Assembly (NCBI GenBank): GCA_047626155.1
Contig: JBLHRR010000011.1
Location: 1 to 64,000, forward strand
Origin: CALGLS01 sp047626155
Lineage (GTDB): Bacteria > Bacteroidota > Bacteroidia > Chitinophagales > Saprospiraceae
Reading direction: 5' to 3'
DNA: 64,000 bases
Positions 55,705 to 62,570 of the stretch are shown here, piece after piece (positions within the stretch are counted from its first letter, which is position 1; each line of letters begins with the position of its first letter). A model generated the notes under the pieces. The model was not told where the DNA came from. It saw nothing but the letters and a program-made list of their open reading frames with translations, and ran no database searches. Both the position numbers and the translations under genes were made by a program.

Positions 55705-56199
55705 TTATAGATATTGCTTTGGGTAGAAAAACGCAGTCACCTTTGTATTGGAAGGGTCTATCTTCGACCAGGACTCAGCAGAAGAACTAAGGCAGACAAT
55801 AGAACAGGTGGGCATATTCGGAATGTATTCAGAAGCATAGCGATTAGCATAAGAGGTAAAGCCAGGATTATGTCCGAATAGAAAAACCGTATTCAAATCG
55901 TCGTTAATACTGGTTACGATTTCATGCAAGGTTTCGGGGTAAGCTTCGTAAATGTCTTGTTTCTTTTCGATGTTTGCCGGATCAATTCCTAGCGCTTCAG
56001 CGAAATGACCTGCAGTTGTAATTGCTCTGTTAGCAGGGCTGCTAATGAGTCGATCGGGTAGAATCCCTTTTCCTTTTATCAGATTGGCCATAAAAGGAGC
56101 ATCACGTTTACCACGGCCGTTTAACGGTCGATCAAAGTCACGAAGCGTACCATCGCTCCAACTGGACTTCGCATGGCGAGTGAGGTAGATTATCTTCAT
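55705..56199 (-). CDS. SixA-like histidine phosphatase
   Basis: 164 residues. The phosphohistidine phosphatase motif is YLTRHAKSSWSD with catalytic His9, followed by FDRPLNGRGKRDAP. A second histidine lies in VFLFGHNPGFT. SixA-like enzymes remove phosphate from phosphohistidine proteins; the target here is not known. The start is directly at the stop of the aldolase gene (56199/56200), which indicates translational coupling. Confidence 0.88.
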   Translation of the reverse strand: MKIIYLTRHAKSSWSDGTLRDFDRPLNGRGKRDAPFMANLIKGKGILPDRLISSPANRAITTAGHFAEALGIDPANIEKKQDIYEAYPETLHEIVTSINDDLNTVFLFGHNPGFTSYANRYASEYIPNMPTCSIVCLSSSAESWSKIDPSNTKVTAFFYPKQYL

Positions 56200-56856
56200 T
56201 TATCCATTTGCCTTTTCATGGTCTGCCAAAAACTTTGCAAGACCAATATCTGTCAAAGGGTGATTCAATAAGCCCAAAATAGAACTAAGTGAGCAAGTAA
56301 CTATATCAGCTCCGTGCTGCGCTGCCTCCACGATGTGCTTGGAGCTACGGATAGAAGCCGCTAAGATTTCAGTATCGTATTGTTGGATCGCATAGATTTC
56401 AGCGATCTGGTGAATCAGTTGAATTCCATCCCAAGTCGTATCGTCAATTCGTCCTAAAAATGGAGAGATGTAACTGGCTCCTGCTTTGGCAGCTAAAATA
56501 GCTTGTCCAGCAGAAAAAACCAAAGTACAATTGGTACGGATACCGTTGTCCGAAAACCAACGAATTGCTTTCACTCCGTCTTTAATTATTGGTACTTTGA
56601 CTACAATATTTGGAGCCAAATCCGCCAATCTTTTTCCTTCCTCAACCATTCCTTTAAAGTCTGTAGCAATAACTTCAGCACTTACATCACCATCCACTAA
56701 ATTAGCAATGTCAACATAATGTTGCAAACAAGCTTCTGTACCAATGATGCCTTCCTTTGCCATTAATGAAGGATTAGTTGTTACACCATCTAGGATACCT
56801 AAATCCTTAGCTTCTTTGATTTGGTCAATATTGGCTGTATCAATGAAAAACTTCAT
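56200..56856 (-). CDS. fsa: Fructose-6-phosphate aldolase/transaldolase family
   Basis: 218 residues, the size of the single-domain fructose-6-phosphate aldolase and short transaldolase group. The start KFFIDTANIDQIKEA and DGVTTNPSLMAKEG are diagnostic. The Schiff-base lysine is Lys87 in NIVVKVPIIKDG, and ISPFLGRIDD and LAASIRSSKHIVEAA follow. It is either an aldolase or a transaldolase of the pentose phosphate pathway. The sequence alone cannot decide between them. It is the first gene of the operon and lies directly 3' of ffs. Confidence 0.9.
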   Translation of the reverse strand: MKFFIDTANIDQIKEAKDLGILDGVTTNPSLMAKEGIIGTEACLQHYVDIANLVDGDVSAEVIATDFKGMVEEGKRLADLAPNIVVKVPIIKDGVKAIRWFSDNGIRTNCTLVFSAGQAILAAKAGASYISPFLGRIDDTTWDGIQLIHQIAEIYAIQQYDTEILAASIRSSKHIVEAAQHGADIVTCSLSSILGLLNHPLTDIGLAKFLADHEKANG

Positions 56857-56906
56857 AATAGGTCGTTTTGTATGTTTGTATTAGTTGCTTCAACGAAGGA
56901 GAGAAA

Positions 56907-57007
56907 AAAGAAGGTGAGAGTACATATCGCACCGCTCAACTACCTACCCTTGCTGCGTTTCCGCCCTGGGGGATTTGGCAGGAGCTGGTCGTATGACCCT
57001 CACCAGC
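56907..57007 (-). ncRNA. ffs: Bacterial small SRP RNA (4.5S)
   Basis: On the minus strand the sequence contains CCAGGGCGGAAACGCAGCAA then GGGTA, the apical loop and conserved GGAA/AGCA internal bulges to which the SRP protein Ffh binds. The ends pair: GGTGAGGGT at the 5' side with ACTCTCACC at the 3' side, giving a hairpin of about 100 bases. Downstream is a T-run (TTCTTTTTT) that fits termination. Upstream lies a TATATTTG box at 57010-57017. The exact ends are estimated from pairing and the promoter. Confidence 0.88.
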
Positions 57008-57009
57008 CG

Positions 57010-57017
57010 CAAATATA
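57010..57017 (-). promoter_or_regulatory. Promoter -7 box of ffs
   Basis: On the minus strand TATATTTG, matching TAnnTTTG, 3-7 bases before the 5' pairing arm of the SRP RNA. The -33 element is not obvious. Confidence 0.6.
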
Positions 57018-57309
57018 GGCCTTTAATTTCAAGAATGAAATTTCGAGGGTTTTATTTTAACTTTTTTTTTGGTGATCTAAATGAAGGGGTTAAAATGGAA
57101 AATTAAAAACTGGAAATTGGGGGAATAGCGAAATAAATAGGTAGCTTTTGGTTCTGAAGTTAGGAACATTAGGCTTTATTCCAAAATAGTTTGTATGTCC
57201 TCAAATCTATTACTTAGCCAAATAAAACAACCATAACCAAATCTGATATTTAGCGATGGTTGTTCATTTCTGTTCTTATGTTTGTAAACAACAAATAATA
57301 GCTCCCCTC
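57018..57309. other. A/T-rich spacer
   Basis: 292 bases between the ffs promoter and the stop of gldC. The only structure is the hairpin 57226-57264. Confidence 0.5.
57226..57264 (-). terminator. Probable terminator of the gldC unit
   Basis: AACAACCAT and ATGGTTGTT pair perfectly around a 21-base loop, 46 bases after the stop of gldC, followed on the minus strand by TTTATTTGGC. Confidence 0.5.
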
Positions 57310-57657
57310 CTATTCAGTCGCCTTAGGAATCACCTCCGTCTTCTCTCCAAAGTAATTAGCGAACTGTTGTAATTGTCCTGCCATTTCTTTATTCTGAGTA
57401 GCTCGAAAGTAGGTATCTGCCATGGCCCGTAGGTTCTGATAAAAGAAGCGATCCATTTCTACGACCTGCATTTCTTTAGTCCACAAATCTATTTTGAGGG
57501 TATCCATGGTGTCTTTATCAAACAAGGAAAGTAGCATTCCTTTGCATTCCTTCGCCTCCGTTCCTTCGGGGTTGTCTGTTGATATCCATTGTATAGATTC
57601 CGGGACGTTTTGATCATCCAATTTGATGTTGATTTTTATTTCTGATTTCTTTGACAT
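57310..57657 (-). CDS. gldC: Gliding motility protein GldC
   Basis: 115 residues, matching the known length of GldC. Characteristic segments are INIKLDDQNVPESIQW, EAKECKGMLLSLFD, LKIDLWTKEMQVVEMDRFFYQ and MADTYFRATQNKEMAGQLQQF. GldC is one of the gliding-related proteins of Bacteroidota; its exact role in motility and the type IX secretion system is not settled. It is a soluble protein without a signal peptide. It lies 49 bases after the asparaginase gene and is likely co-transcribed with it. Confidence 0.9.
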   Translation of the reverse strand: MSKKSEIKINIKLDDQNVPESIQWISTDNPEGTEAKECKGMLLSLFDKDTMDTLKIDLWTKEMQVVEMDRFFYQNLRAMADTYFRATQNKEMAGQLQQFANYFGEKTEVIPKATE

Positions 57658-57706
57658 GTTTTCTTAAGTTGTTTTGTAAAATATTCAGGTTTCGTTAGTA
57701 ACTTTC

Positions 57707-58201
57707 TCAATCTAGTTCTTCAAAATTACCGGTTCGTCGGTTCTTCTTTACATTGTCCCAATCAAAATAGCGACCATTCATAACAACATATACCCCTGGA
57801 GGCAAAGTTTGTGCAAAAGCTAACGCCGACCCTAGATTAAAGAAACCATCCGACGAAGTACCAAAGGCGTAAGGAACCATAGCACCGGTCAGTATAATTG
57901 TTTTCTCCTCAAGATCCTTAGCGGCTGCAATTTTGGTGGCTGATTCTACCATTGTGTCTGTCCCGTGGGTAATCAAGAATTGTTTATGTTTTGACTTCCG
58001 GCAATTGTGAATCATAATCTCCCGATCTTCTTCTGTCATCTCCATACTATCAACCATCATCAAAGTTTTGACATCAATGTCAATTGTACAGCGTCCTCGC
58101 CCAAACATATCTTTGAGGTGACTGTCCTTAAAATATAATTGACCTGTGATGAAATTATACTCTTTATCAAAGGTCCCTCCTGTTACGAATACTTGTACCA
58201 T
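57707..58201 (-). CDS. Single-domain asparaginase-like protein
   Basis: 164 residues, about half the usual 330 of L-asparaginase. The N-terminal domain is complete, with the nucleophile Thr10 in VTGGTFDKEY and the second Thr81-Asp82 in ITHGTDTMVE, and GAMVPYAFGTSSDGFFNLGSA follows. The C-terminal domain, which shapes the active site of full-length dimers, is absent. The ORF ends normally (NRRTGNFEELD) without sign of a frameshift. Short forms are annotated widely in Bacteroidota. Activity on asparagine or another amide is uncertain. It sits upstream of gldC. Confidence 0.85.
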   Translation of the reverse strand: MVQVFVTGGTFDKEYNFITGQLYFKDSHLKDMFGRGRCTIDIDVKTLMMVDSMEMTEEDREIMIHNCRKSKHKQFLITHGTDTMVESATKIAAAKDLEEKTIILTGAMVPYAFGTSSDGFFNLGSALAFAQTLPPGVYVVMNGRYFDWDNVKKNRRTGNFEELD

Positions 58202-58527
58202 TATTGTTAGATTCTTTTACTTTTGGTTTGTATACCAAATATTTTCGAAAATGTGTTGTTGTTAAAATTGCCAATATGCCATATCCCCTTGAGCTCAGGG
58301 TTGATCAGTTCTAATTAAAAATGGGTAGTTTTTTAAAATCAAAATTAAAATGTGAATCAAAACCAAAACCTTCTACCGTGAATCCCATGTAATAGGGCTT
58401 TTGATTTTGATTGAAGTTTTGATTAATAATTTTTCTTCAAAGTTCCCTAAAACAGAACTGATCAGCCTTGCCCTTGAGCCGTATGAGAGGATATGACATA
58501 TTCATTGTGGCCAGTTTGTTATATTAT
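58202..58527. other. Spacer with a long inverted repeat
   Basis: 326 bases. Most is occupied by the imperfect inverted repeat at 58293-58479; the rest is A/T-rich without a supported gene or clear promoter. Confidence 0.5.
58293..58479. repeat. Long imperfect inverted repeat, MITE-like
   Basis: Ends of about 20-26 bases (GCTCAGGGTTGATCAGTTCT at 58293-58312; complement at 58454-58479) surround an A/T-rich interior. The interior is itself imperfectly complementary (ATCAAAA and AATCAAAA tracts against TTTTGATT). The 187 bases could fold into one long hairpin. No flanking direct repeat was confirmed. Confidence 0.5.
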
Positions 58528-60702
58528 TTACTCTACGTTAAACACAGACTCATCCATTTCCTCATTTACTTTTACCGATGCTGCTTTCAACTCCAGAGGC
58601 ATTGGGATTCCTCCTCCGGATATTACCAACCTGTGAGGAAACATCACTCCTTTGATTTCTTTATAATCTCCAATTTCTACGGTTTGAACCATAGCCTGAC
58701 CATCCACTTCTCGGCTGATGATGGATCTTACCTTTAACTTGGAAGTCGTATCGTAAAAGTCCGTTGTTTTAGAACCAGTGGCGCTTGTTATTTTTACTTT
58801 AAAGGCAGGTCGTCCTTCCACTTCTTCAATTCCACCAAGTTCAATTTTATAATCGGAACTACCTTCGTAAGTACGTTCTCGGAAAGGAACGGCTTTTTCC
58901 CGTAGGTCTTTCAAATCCGCTCCATCTGCCATTTTAGGTCCCGTCATTCCGCTGACCAATCCTTTGTCTCCGTTAAGAACTTCTGCATTTACAACAGTTC
59001 CGCCCATTAAAGTAAGCATGGCATATTGACCAGGCATTTTCTGATAAATTTCCATATCGATATTTTGCCCCATGATATTGCCTTTCATGACTGTAGCAAT
59101 GGATTTCACGTTGTCCATAGCTGTTGCACCACCTATCGCTTTTAGATAATCGTCGATGATAGAAATGGCTGTGGTTCCTTCAGGAATGGTGACTTTAAGC
59201 ATTTCGATTTTCTCGTAATTTTTATTGTAATACTGAACCGCACCGCTCTTTGCAAAACGCTTTAGTTTTGTAGCTACATCATCCTGATTACCAACCACTA
59301 CGATGTGTGCATTTTCAGGTTTGATATACTTCTTAGCCATTGCCATAAGATCGTCAGAGGTCACTGCCGCTAATTTTTCTAGGTAAGTTGCGTAGTAGTC
59401 TTTTGGCAAATTATAACGAGCGGTATTCAAGGCAAAACGAGCAATGGTTTGTGGGCTTTCCAAAGATCGACCGAAAGAACCACCAAGTACATTCTTTACT
59501 TTCTGCAATTCCGCTTCGTCTACTTTTTCAGTTCGAATGGTATTCATTTCATTGAAAATTTCAACGATAGAACTGTCAGTTACTTCATTACGAACGGATG
59601 CTCCTGCGCTGAAGCTACCAACGTACCTGTCAGAAGACAAGTTAGAACGGGCTCCATAGGTATAGGCATTGGTTTCTCTCAGGTTTTGGTTCAACCTATT
59701 TCCAAAATAAACGCCAGCTCCTAACAACGTATTCATCACCGATGCTTTGATAACATCTGGAGTTCCTGGTTGTAAATCCACTGGATAGGTTACACTTATT
59801 ACAGATTGAACTGCGCCTGACTTATTGATAAAATCAACTTCATTTCCTATAGGAGCCTTAGGCATTTCCGGGCTTGCACTCGTGAGCTTATCATCTGCTT
59901 TCCACTTAGAGAAATACTGTTTTGCCAATGGTTCTGCTTCTGCTTTTGTGATGTCACCAACTACGATCAAGTAGGCCGTATTCGGCTTAAACCATTTTTG
60001 GTAATAACTTTTAATACCTTCTAAAGTAATATTTTCTAATGTCGCCTCTGTCATGAATTCACCATAAGGATGATCTGCACCATAGACTACTCTATTGGCC
60101 AAATTCCGAGAAAGGGAAGAAGGATCGTCTTTATCCTGAGCCAATCCGGAAGCATATTGTTTTTTAATCTTATCAAATTCCGCTTCTGGGAAACTTGGAT
60201 TGAGCAATACGTCGCTTATAATGGCCAACAATTCTTCGTTGTACTTCTTCAAAGCGGCACCAAACATACCATTTGGATTTGTGCTGAGGTTGGCACCAAT
60301 GAAGTCAATACTTTCGTCAATTTCTGATTTTGATTTAGACGTAGTTCCTTTGTTAAGCATATCTCCTGCTATCTCAATCGTACCTGATTTATCTGTTTCC
60401 TTTAAGGCAGGAACATCTACAAATAGCTGATAAGAAACTCGTGGCAACTTGTGGTTTTCCACCAAGATCACCTTCAATCCATTCTCTAAAGTAAACTCCT
60501 CAGCAGCTCCCATTTGGATACGTGGCGCAGGGCCAGCAGGTGGAACTATTGAGCGGAAGGTTGGTGCTTTAGGTACTTCTACTTTTACATCCGGTACTTC
60601 TACGTTAGTCTCTGGAGCCTTTGTCATGGTTTCGCCTGTTTTAGGAGTACACTGAGCAAACAATATACTTACAAGAAAGGCGTATAAAAATATCTTTTTC
60701 AT
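58528..60702 (-). CDS. Inactive-type M16 peptidase subunit lipoprotein
   Basis: 724 residues. The lipoprotein signal has LFAQC with Cys18, followed by a Pro/Val-rich linker. Residues about 65-510 are an M16 (pitrilysin) core, but the zinc motif HxxEH is missing: the aligned place reads GTIEIAGDMLNKGT near 107-120. R/Y residues of the C-terminal domain (LNQNLRETNAYTYGARS) are kept. After it, about 520-724, is a LolA-like beta domain (ISIIDDYLKAIGGATAMDNV, IYQKMPGQYAML). This mirrors known M16 heterodimers in which one subunit holds the metal and the other completes the active site. The catalytic partner lies directly upstream. Confidence 0.88.
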   Translation of the reverse strand: MKKIFLYAFLVSILFAQCTPKTGETMTKAPETNVEVPDVKVEVPKAPTFRSIVPPAGPAPRIQMGAAEEFTLENGLKVILVENHKLPRVSYQLFVDVPALKETDKSGTIEIAGDMLNKGTTSKSKSEIDESIDFIGANLSTNPNGMFGAALKKYNEELLAIISDVLLNPSFPEAEFDKIKKQYASGLAQDKDDPSSLSRNLANRVVYGADHPYGEFMTEATLENITLEGIKSYYQKWFKPNTAYLIVVGDITKAEAEPLAKQYFSKWKADDKLTSASPEMPKAPIGNEVDFINKSGAVQSVISVTYPVDLQPGTPDVIKASVMNTLLGAGVYFGNRLNQNLRETNAYTYGARSNLSSDRYVGSFSAGASVRNEVTDSSIVEIFNEMNTIRTEKVDEAELQKVKNVLGGSFGRSLESPQTIARFALNTARYNLPKDYYATYLEKLAAVTSDDLMAMAKKYIKPENAHIVVVGNQDDVATKLKRFAKSGAVQYYNKNYEKIEMLKVTIPEGTTAISIIDDYLKAIGGATAMDNVKSIATVMKGNIMGQNIDMEIYQKMPGQYAMLTLMGGTVVNAEVLNGDKGLVSGMTGPKMADGADLKDLREKAVPFRERTYEGSSDYKIELGGIEEVEGRPAFKVKITSATGSKTTDFYDTTSKLKVRSIISREVDGQAMVQTVEIGDYKEIKGVMFPHRLVISGGGIPMPLELKAASVKVNEEMDESVFNVE

Positions 60703-60776
60703 GTTTTTGATTTTCTAACTAATTAAAAAGGTAGCGCTTTACTGTTAATGAATTCTAAATTACAATTGGTAAACCC

Positions 60777-62105
60777 TTAAGGTTGAACTGGTTTTGGCAA
60801 CCAAAACAAAGTAATTCTATTGTCATCAGCAAAGTATTGTTTAGCTACTCTTTGAATGTCTTCACGGGTAACCTTCATGTATCTATCAATTTCAGTATTA
60901 ATCAGATCCGCGCTACCATAATACATATGATAATCCGCGAGGCTTTCTGCGATTCCTACTATTCTACCATTAGAAGTAACAAATTCACTTTCGATCTGAT
61001 TACGTAATTTTTGAAATTCTTTCTCAGTAATGAGCTCCGTGCGCGTTTTGTTAATTTCATCATTAATGGCTTTTTCCAAGTCATTGGCTTCTACACCCAT
61101 ATTGGAAATTCCAAAAACTAAAGCCACTCCTGGATCTTCCAAAGCAAATGGGAAATTACCTACAAAAACAGCTTTTTGTGATTCATCAACCAGGGACTTA
61201 TACAATCGAGAAGACTCTCCAGTGGATAAAAGTGTACTCAACATTTGCACCGCATAATAGTCATCAGTTCCCTGTGCAGGAATTCGGTAAGCTTGAATAA
61301 TACCTGGCAATTGAACAGCATCGTAAACCGTATCACGAATTTCTCCAGTCATCGCTGGCTCTACAATAGTCGGACGATATATTTCTTTCTCTCCTCTTGG
61401 AATGGTTCCAAAATATTTCTGAACCATCGCTTTGGTTTCTTCAACATTGATGTCGCCGGCAATGGAAAGCACAGCATTGTTAGGTACGTAGAATTGTTCG
61501 TAAAAACCTTTATAATCAGATTCTGTTGCAGCATCGAGATGTGCCATTGAACCAATGACCGGCCATCTGTAAGGATGTTTCTTATAGGCCCTTTTCATCA
61601 CTTCTTCCACTACCGTACCATACGGACGGTTTTCAACCCGAAGCCTACGTTCTTCTTTTACTACTTCCCGCTGGGTTTCAATACCAATATCTTCCACTTT
61701 TGCGTGAAGCATTCTCTCTGATTCCAACCACAGACCGGTTACTAGATGATTACTTGGCAAAATTTCGTAATAAAAGGTTCGATCATTACTGGTATTTGCA
61801 TTATTAGTACCACCAGCATTTTCAATATAGTTATCGAATTCTCCTCTTTTGATATTTTCTGATCCTTCAAAAAGGAGGTGTTCAAAGAAGTGAGCAAACC
61901 CTGTACGATTCGGGTCTTCGTTTTTAGAGCCCACATGATACATAACAGATACGGCTACAATAGGAGTCGTATTATCCTGATGTAGAATAACATGGAGTCC
62001 ATTGTCCAAATCGTATTCGGTAAAGGCTATTTTATTCATTTGCGCTGAAGCGAAAGTAATGCTTAGGCAGCAGGCAGCAAGAAGTAAATGAAAGCGTCGA
62101 TTCAT
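60777..62105 (-). CDS. M16 family metallopeptidase (catalytic subunit)
   Basis: 442 residues. The signal peptide (ends TFASAQ) is followed by the M16 zinc site HFFEH at 72-76 (GFAHFFEHLLFEGS) and the third ligand region RREVVKEER (E in a conserved helix). The family-typical NNAVLSIAGDI lies later. It has only one M16 N- plus C-domain, so it needs a partner. The next gene, 74 bases away, encodes an inactive M16 subunit, as in periplasmic M16B pairs. It would degrade peptides or misfolded proteins in the periplasm. ATG at 62105. Confidence 0.92.
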   Translation of the reverse strand: MNRRFHLLLAACCLSITFASAQMNKIAFTEYDLDNGLHVILHQDNTTPIVAVSVMYHVGSKNEDPNRTGFAHFFEHLLFEGSENIKRGEFDNYIENAGGTNNANTSNDRTFYYEILPSNHLVTGLWLESERMLHAKVEDIGIETQREVVKEERRLRVENRPYGTVVEEVMKRAYKKHPYRWPVIGSMAHLDAATESDYKGFYEQFYVPNNAVLSIAGDINVEETKAMVQKYFGTIPRGEKEIYRPTIVEPAMTGEIRDTVYDAVQLPGIIQAYRIPAQGTDDYYAVQMLSTLLSTGESSRLYKSLVDESQKAVFVGNFPFALEDPGVALVFGISNMGVEANDLEKAINDEINKTRTELITEKEFQKLRNQIESEFVTSNGRIVGIAESLADYHMYYGSADLINTEIDRYMKVTREDIQRVAKQYFADDNRITLFWLPKPVQP

Positions 62106-62138
62106 GAATAATTTATTTTAATAATTGAAGTATGACAC

Positions 62139-62245
62139 AAAAAATAATTTGAGCATTTATACACTCATTTGTTTGACCTAACCTACTCTCCCTATGGTCG
62201 ATACGGTCAGGTCAAACAAATGCAAATGCTCCAATTAATTTTTTG
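62139..62245. repeat. Long imperfect inverted repeat (hairpin element B)
   Basis: Arms contain AAATAATTTGAGCATTT and CATTTGTTTGACCT on the left and AGGTCAAACAAATG then AAATGCTCCAATTAATTT on the right. The 29-base core includes ACTCTCCCTATGGTC (62185-62199), nearly the same as in the hairpin at 26418-26475. It starts 34 bases upstream of the M16 start codon. Confidence 0.65.
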
Positions 62246-62370
62246 TTGTTACTAAACGACAAAGATGAGAAAAATAGAGGGATGTTTTAGAAGCTAACGG
62301 TAAAAACTGTGTTGTTTTTTCGACAAATGAGGGGGATGTGCGGATTGGGAAAAATGATAGTTGTTTTTTT

Positions 62371-62402
62371 GTAACCGAAACGACGCAACGAAAGCGCAAC
62401 GT
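62371..62402 (+). repeat. Dispersed repeat R1, copy g
   Basis: GTAACCGAAACGACGCAACG then AAAGCGCAACG. Together with the inverted copy at 62534-62564 it brackets a 194-base segment. Confidence 0.6.
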
Positions 62403-62533
62403 TTCCACATGGATAAGAAGTCAAGAAACCTCCAACACTGATTGTGCCTCCCTAGAAATGGCAAATCCCCTGATGACCTTTCGATCATTCAGGGGATATA
62501 CCATAATACCCTTAGGATTACCTTTCACGGGTT

Positions 62534-62564
62534 CGCAGAAAAACGCAGCGTCGTGACGGTTACC
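62534..62564 (-). repeat. Dispersed repeat R1, copy h
   Basis: On the minus strand GGTAACCGTCACGACGCTGC then GTTTTTCTGCG. It is inverted relative to copy g. Confidence 0.55.
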
Positions 62565-62570
62565 CCAACA

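Larger units (their letters stand above)
62106..62570. other. Intergenic region with several repeat elements
   Basis: 465 bases between the OmpA gene and the M16 gene, both on the minus strand. It holds the hairpin element B (62139-62245), two R1 copies in inverse orientation (62371-62402 and 62534-62564) and between them a hairpin (ATCCCCTGA/TCAGGGGAT at about 62463-62498). A 72-codon plus-strand frame here is rejected. Confidence 0.55.

Noticed and set aside
58293..58479. CRISPR-like array
   Set aside because: The repeats here are inverted and there is no regular direct repeat with spacers; no cas gene is present anywhere in the window.
62338..62556. 72-codon plus-strand frame in the M16 upstream region
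   Set aside because: It is made of R1 repeat copies and a hairpin.
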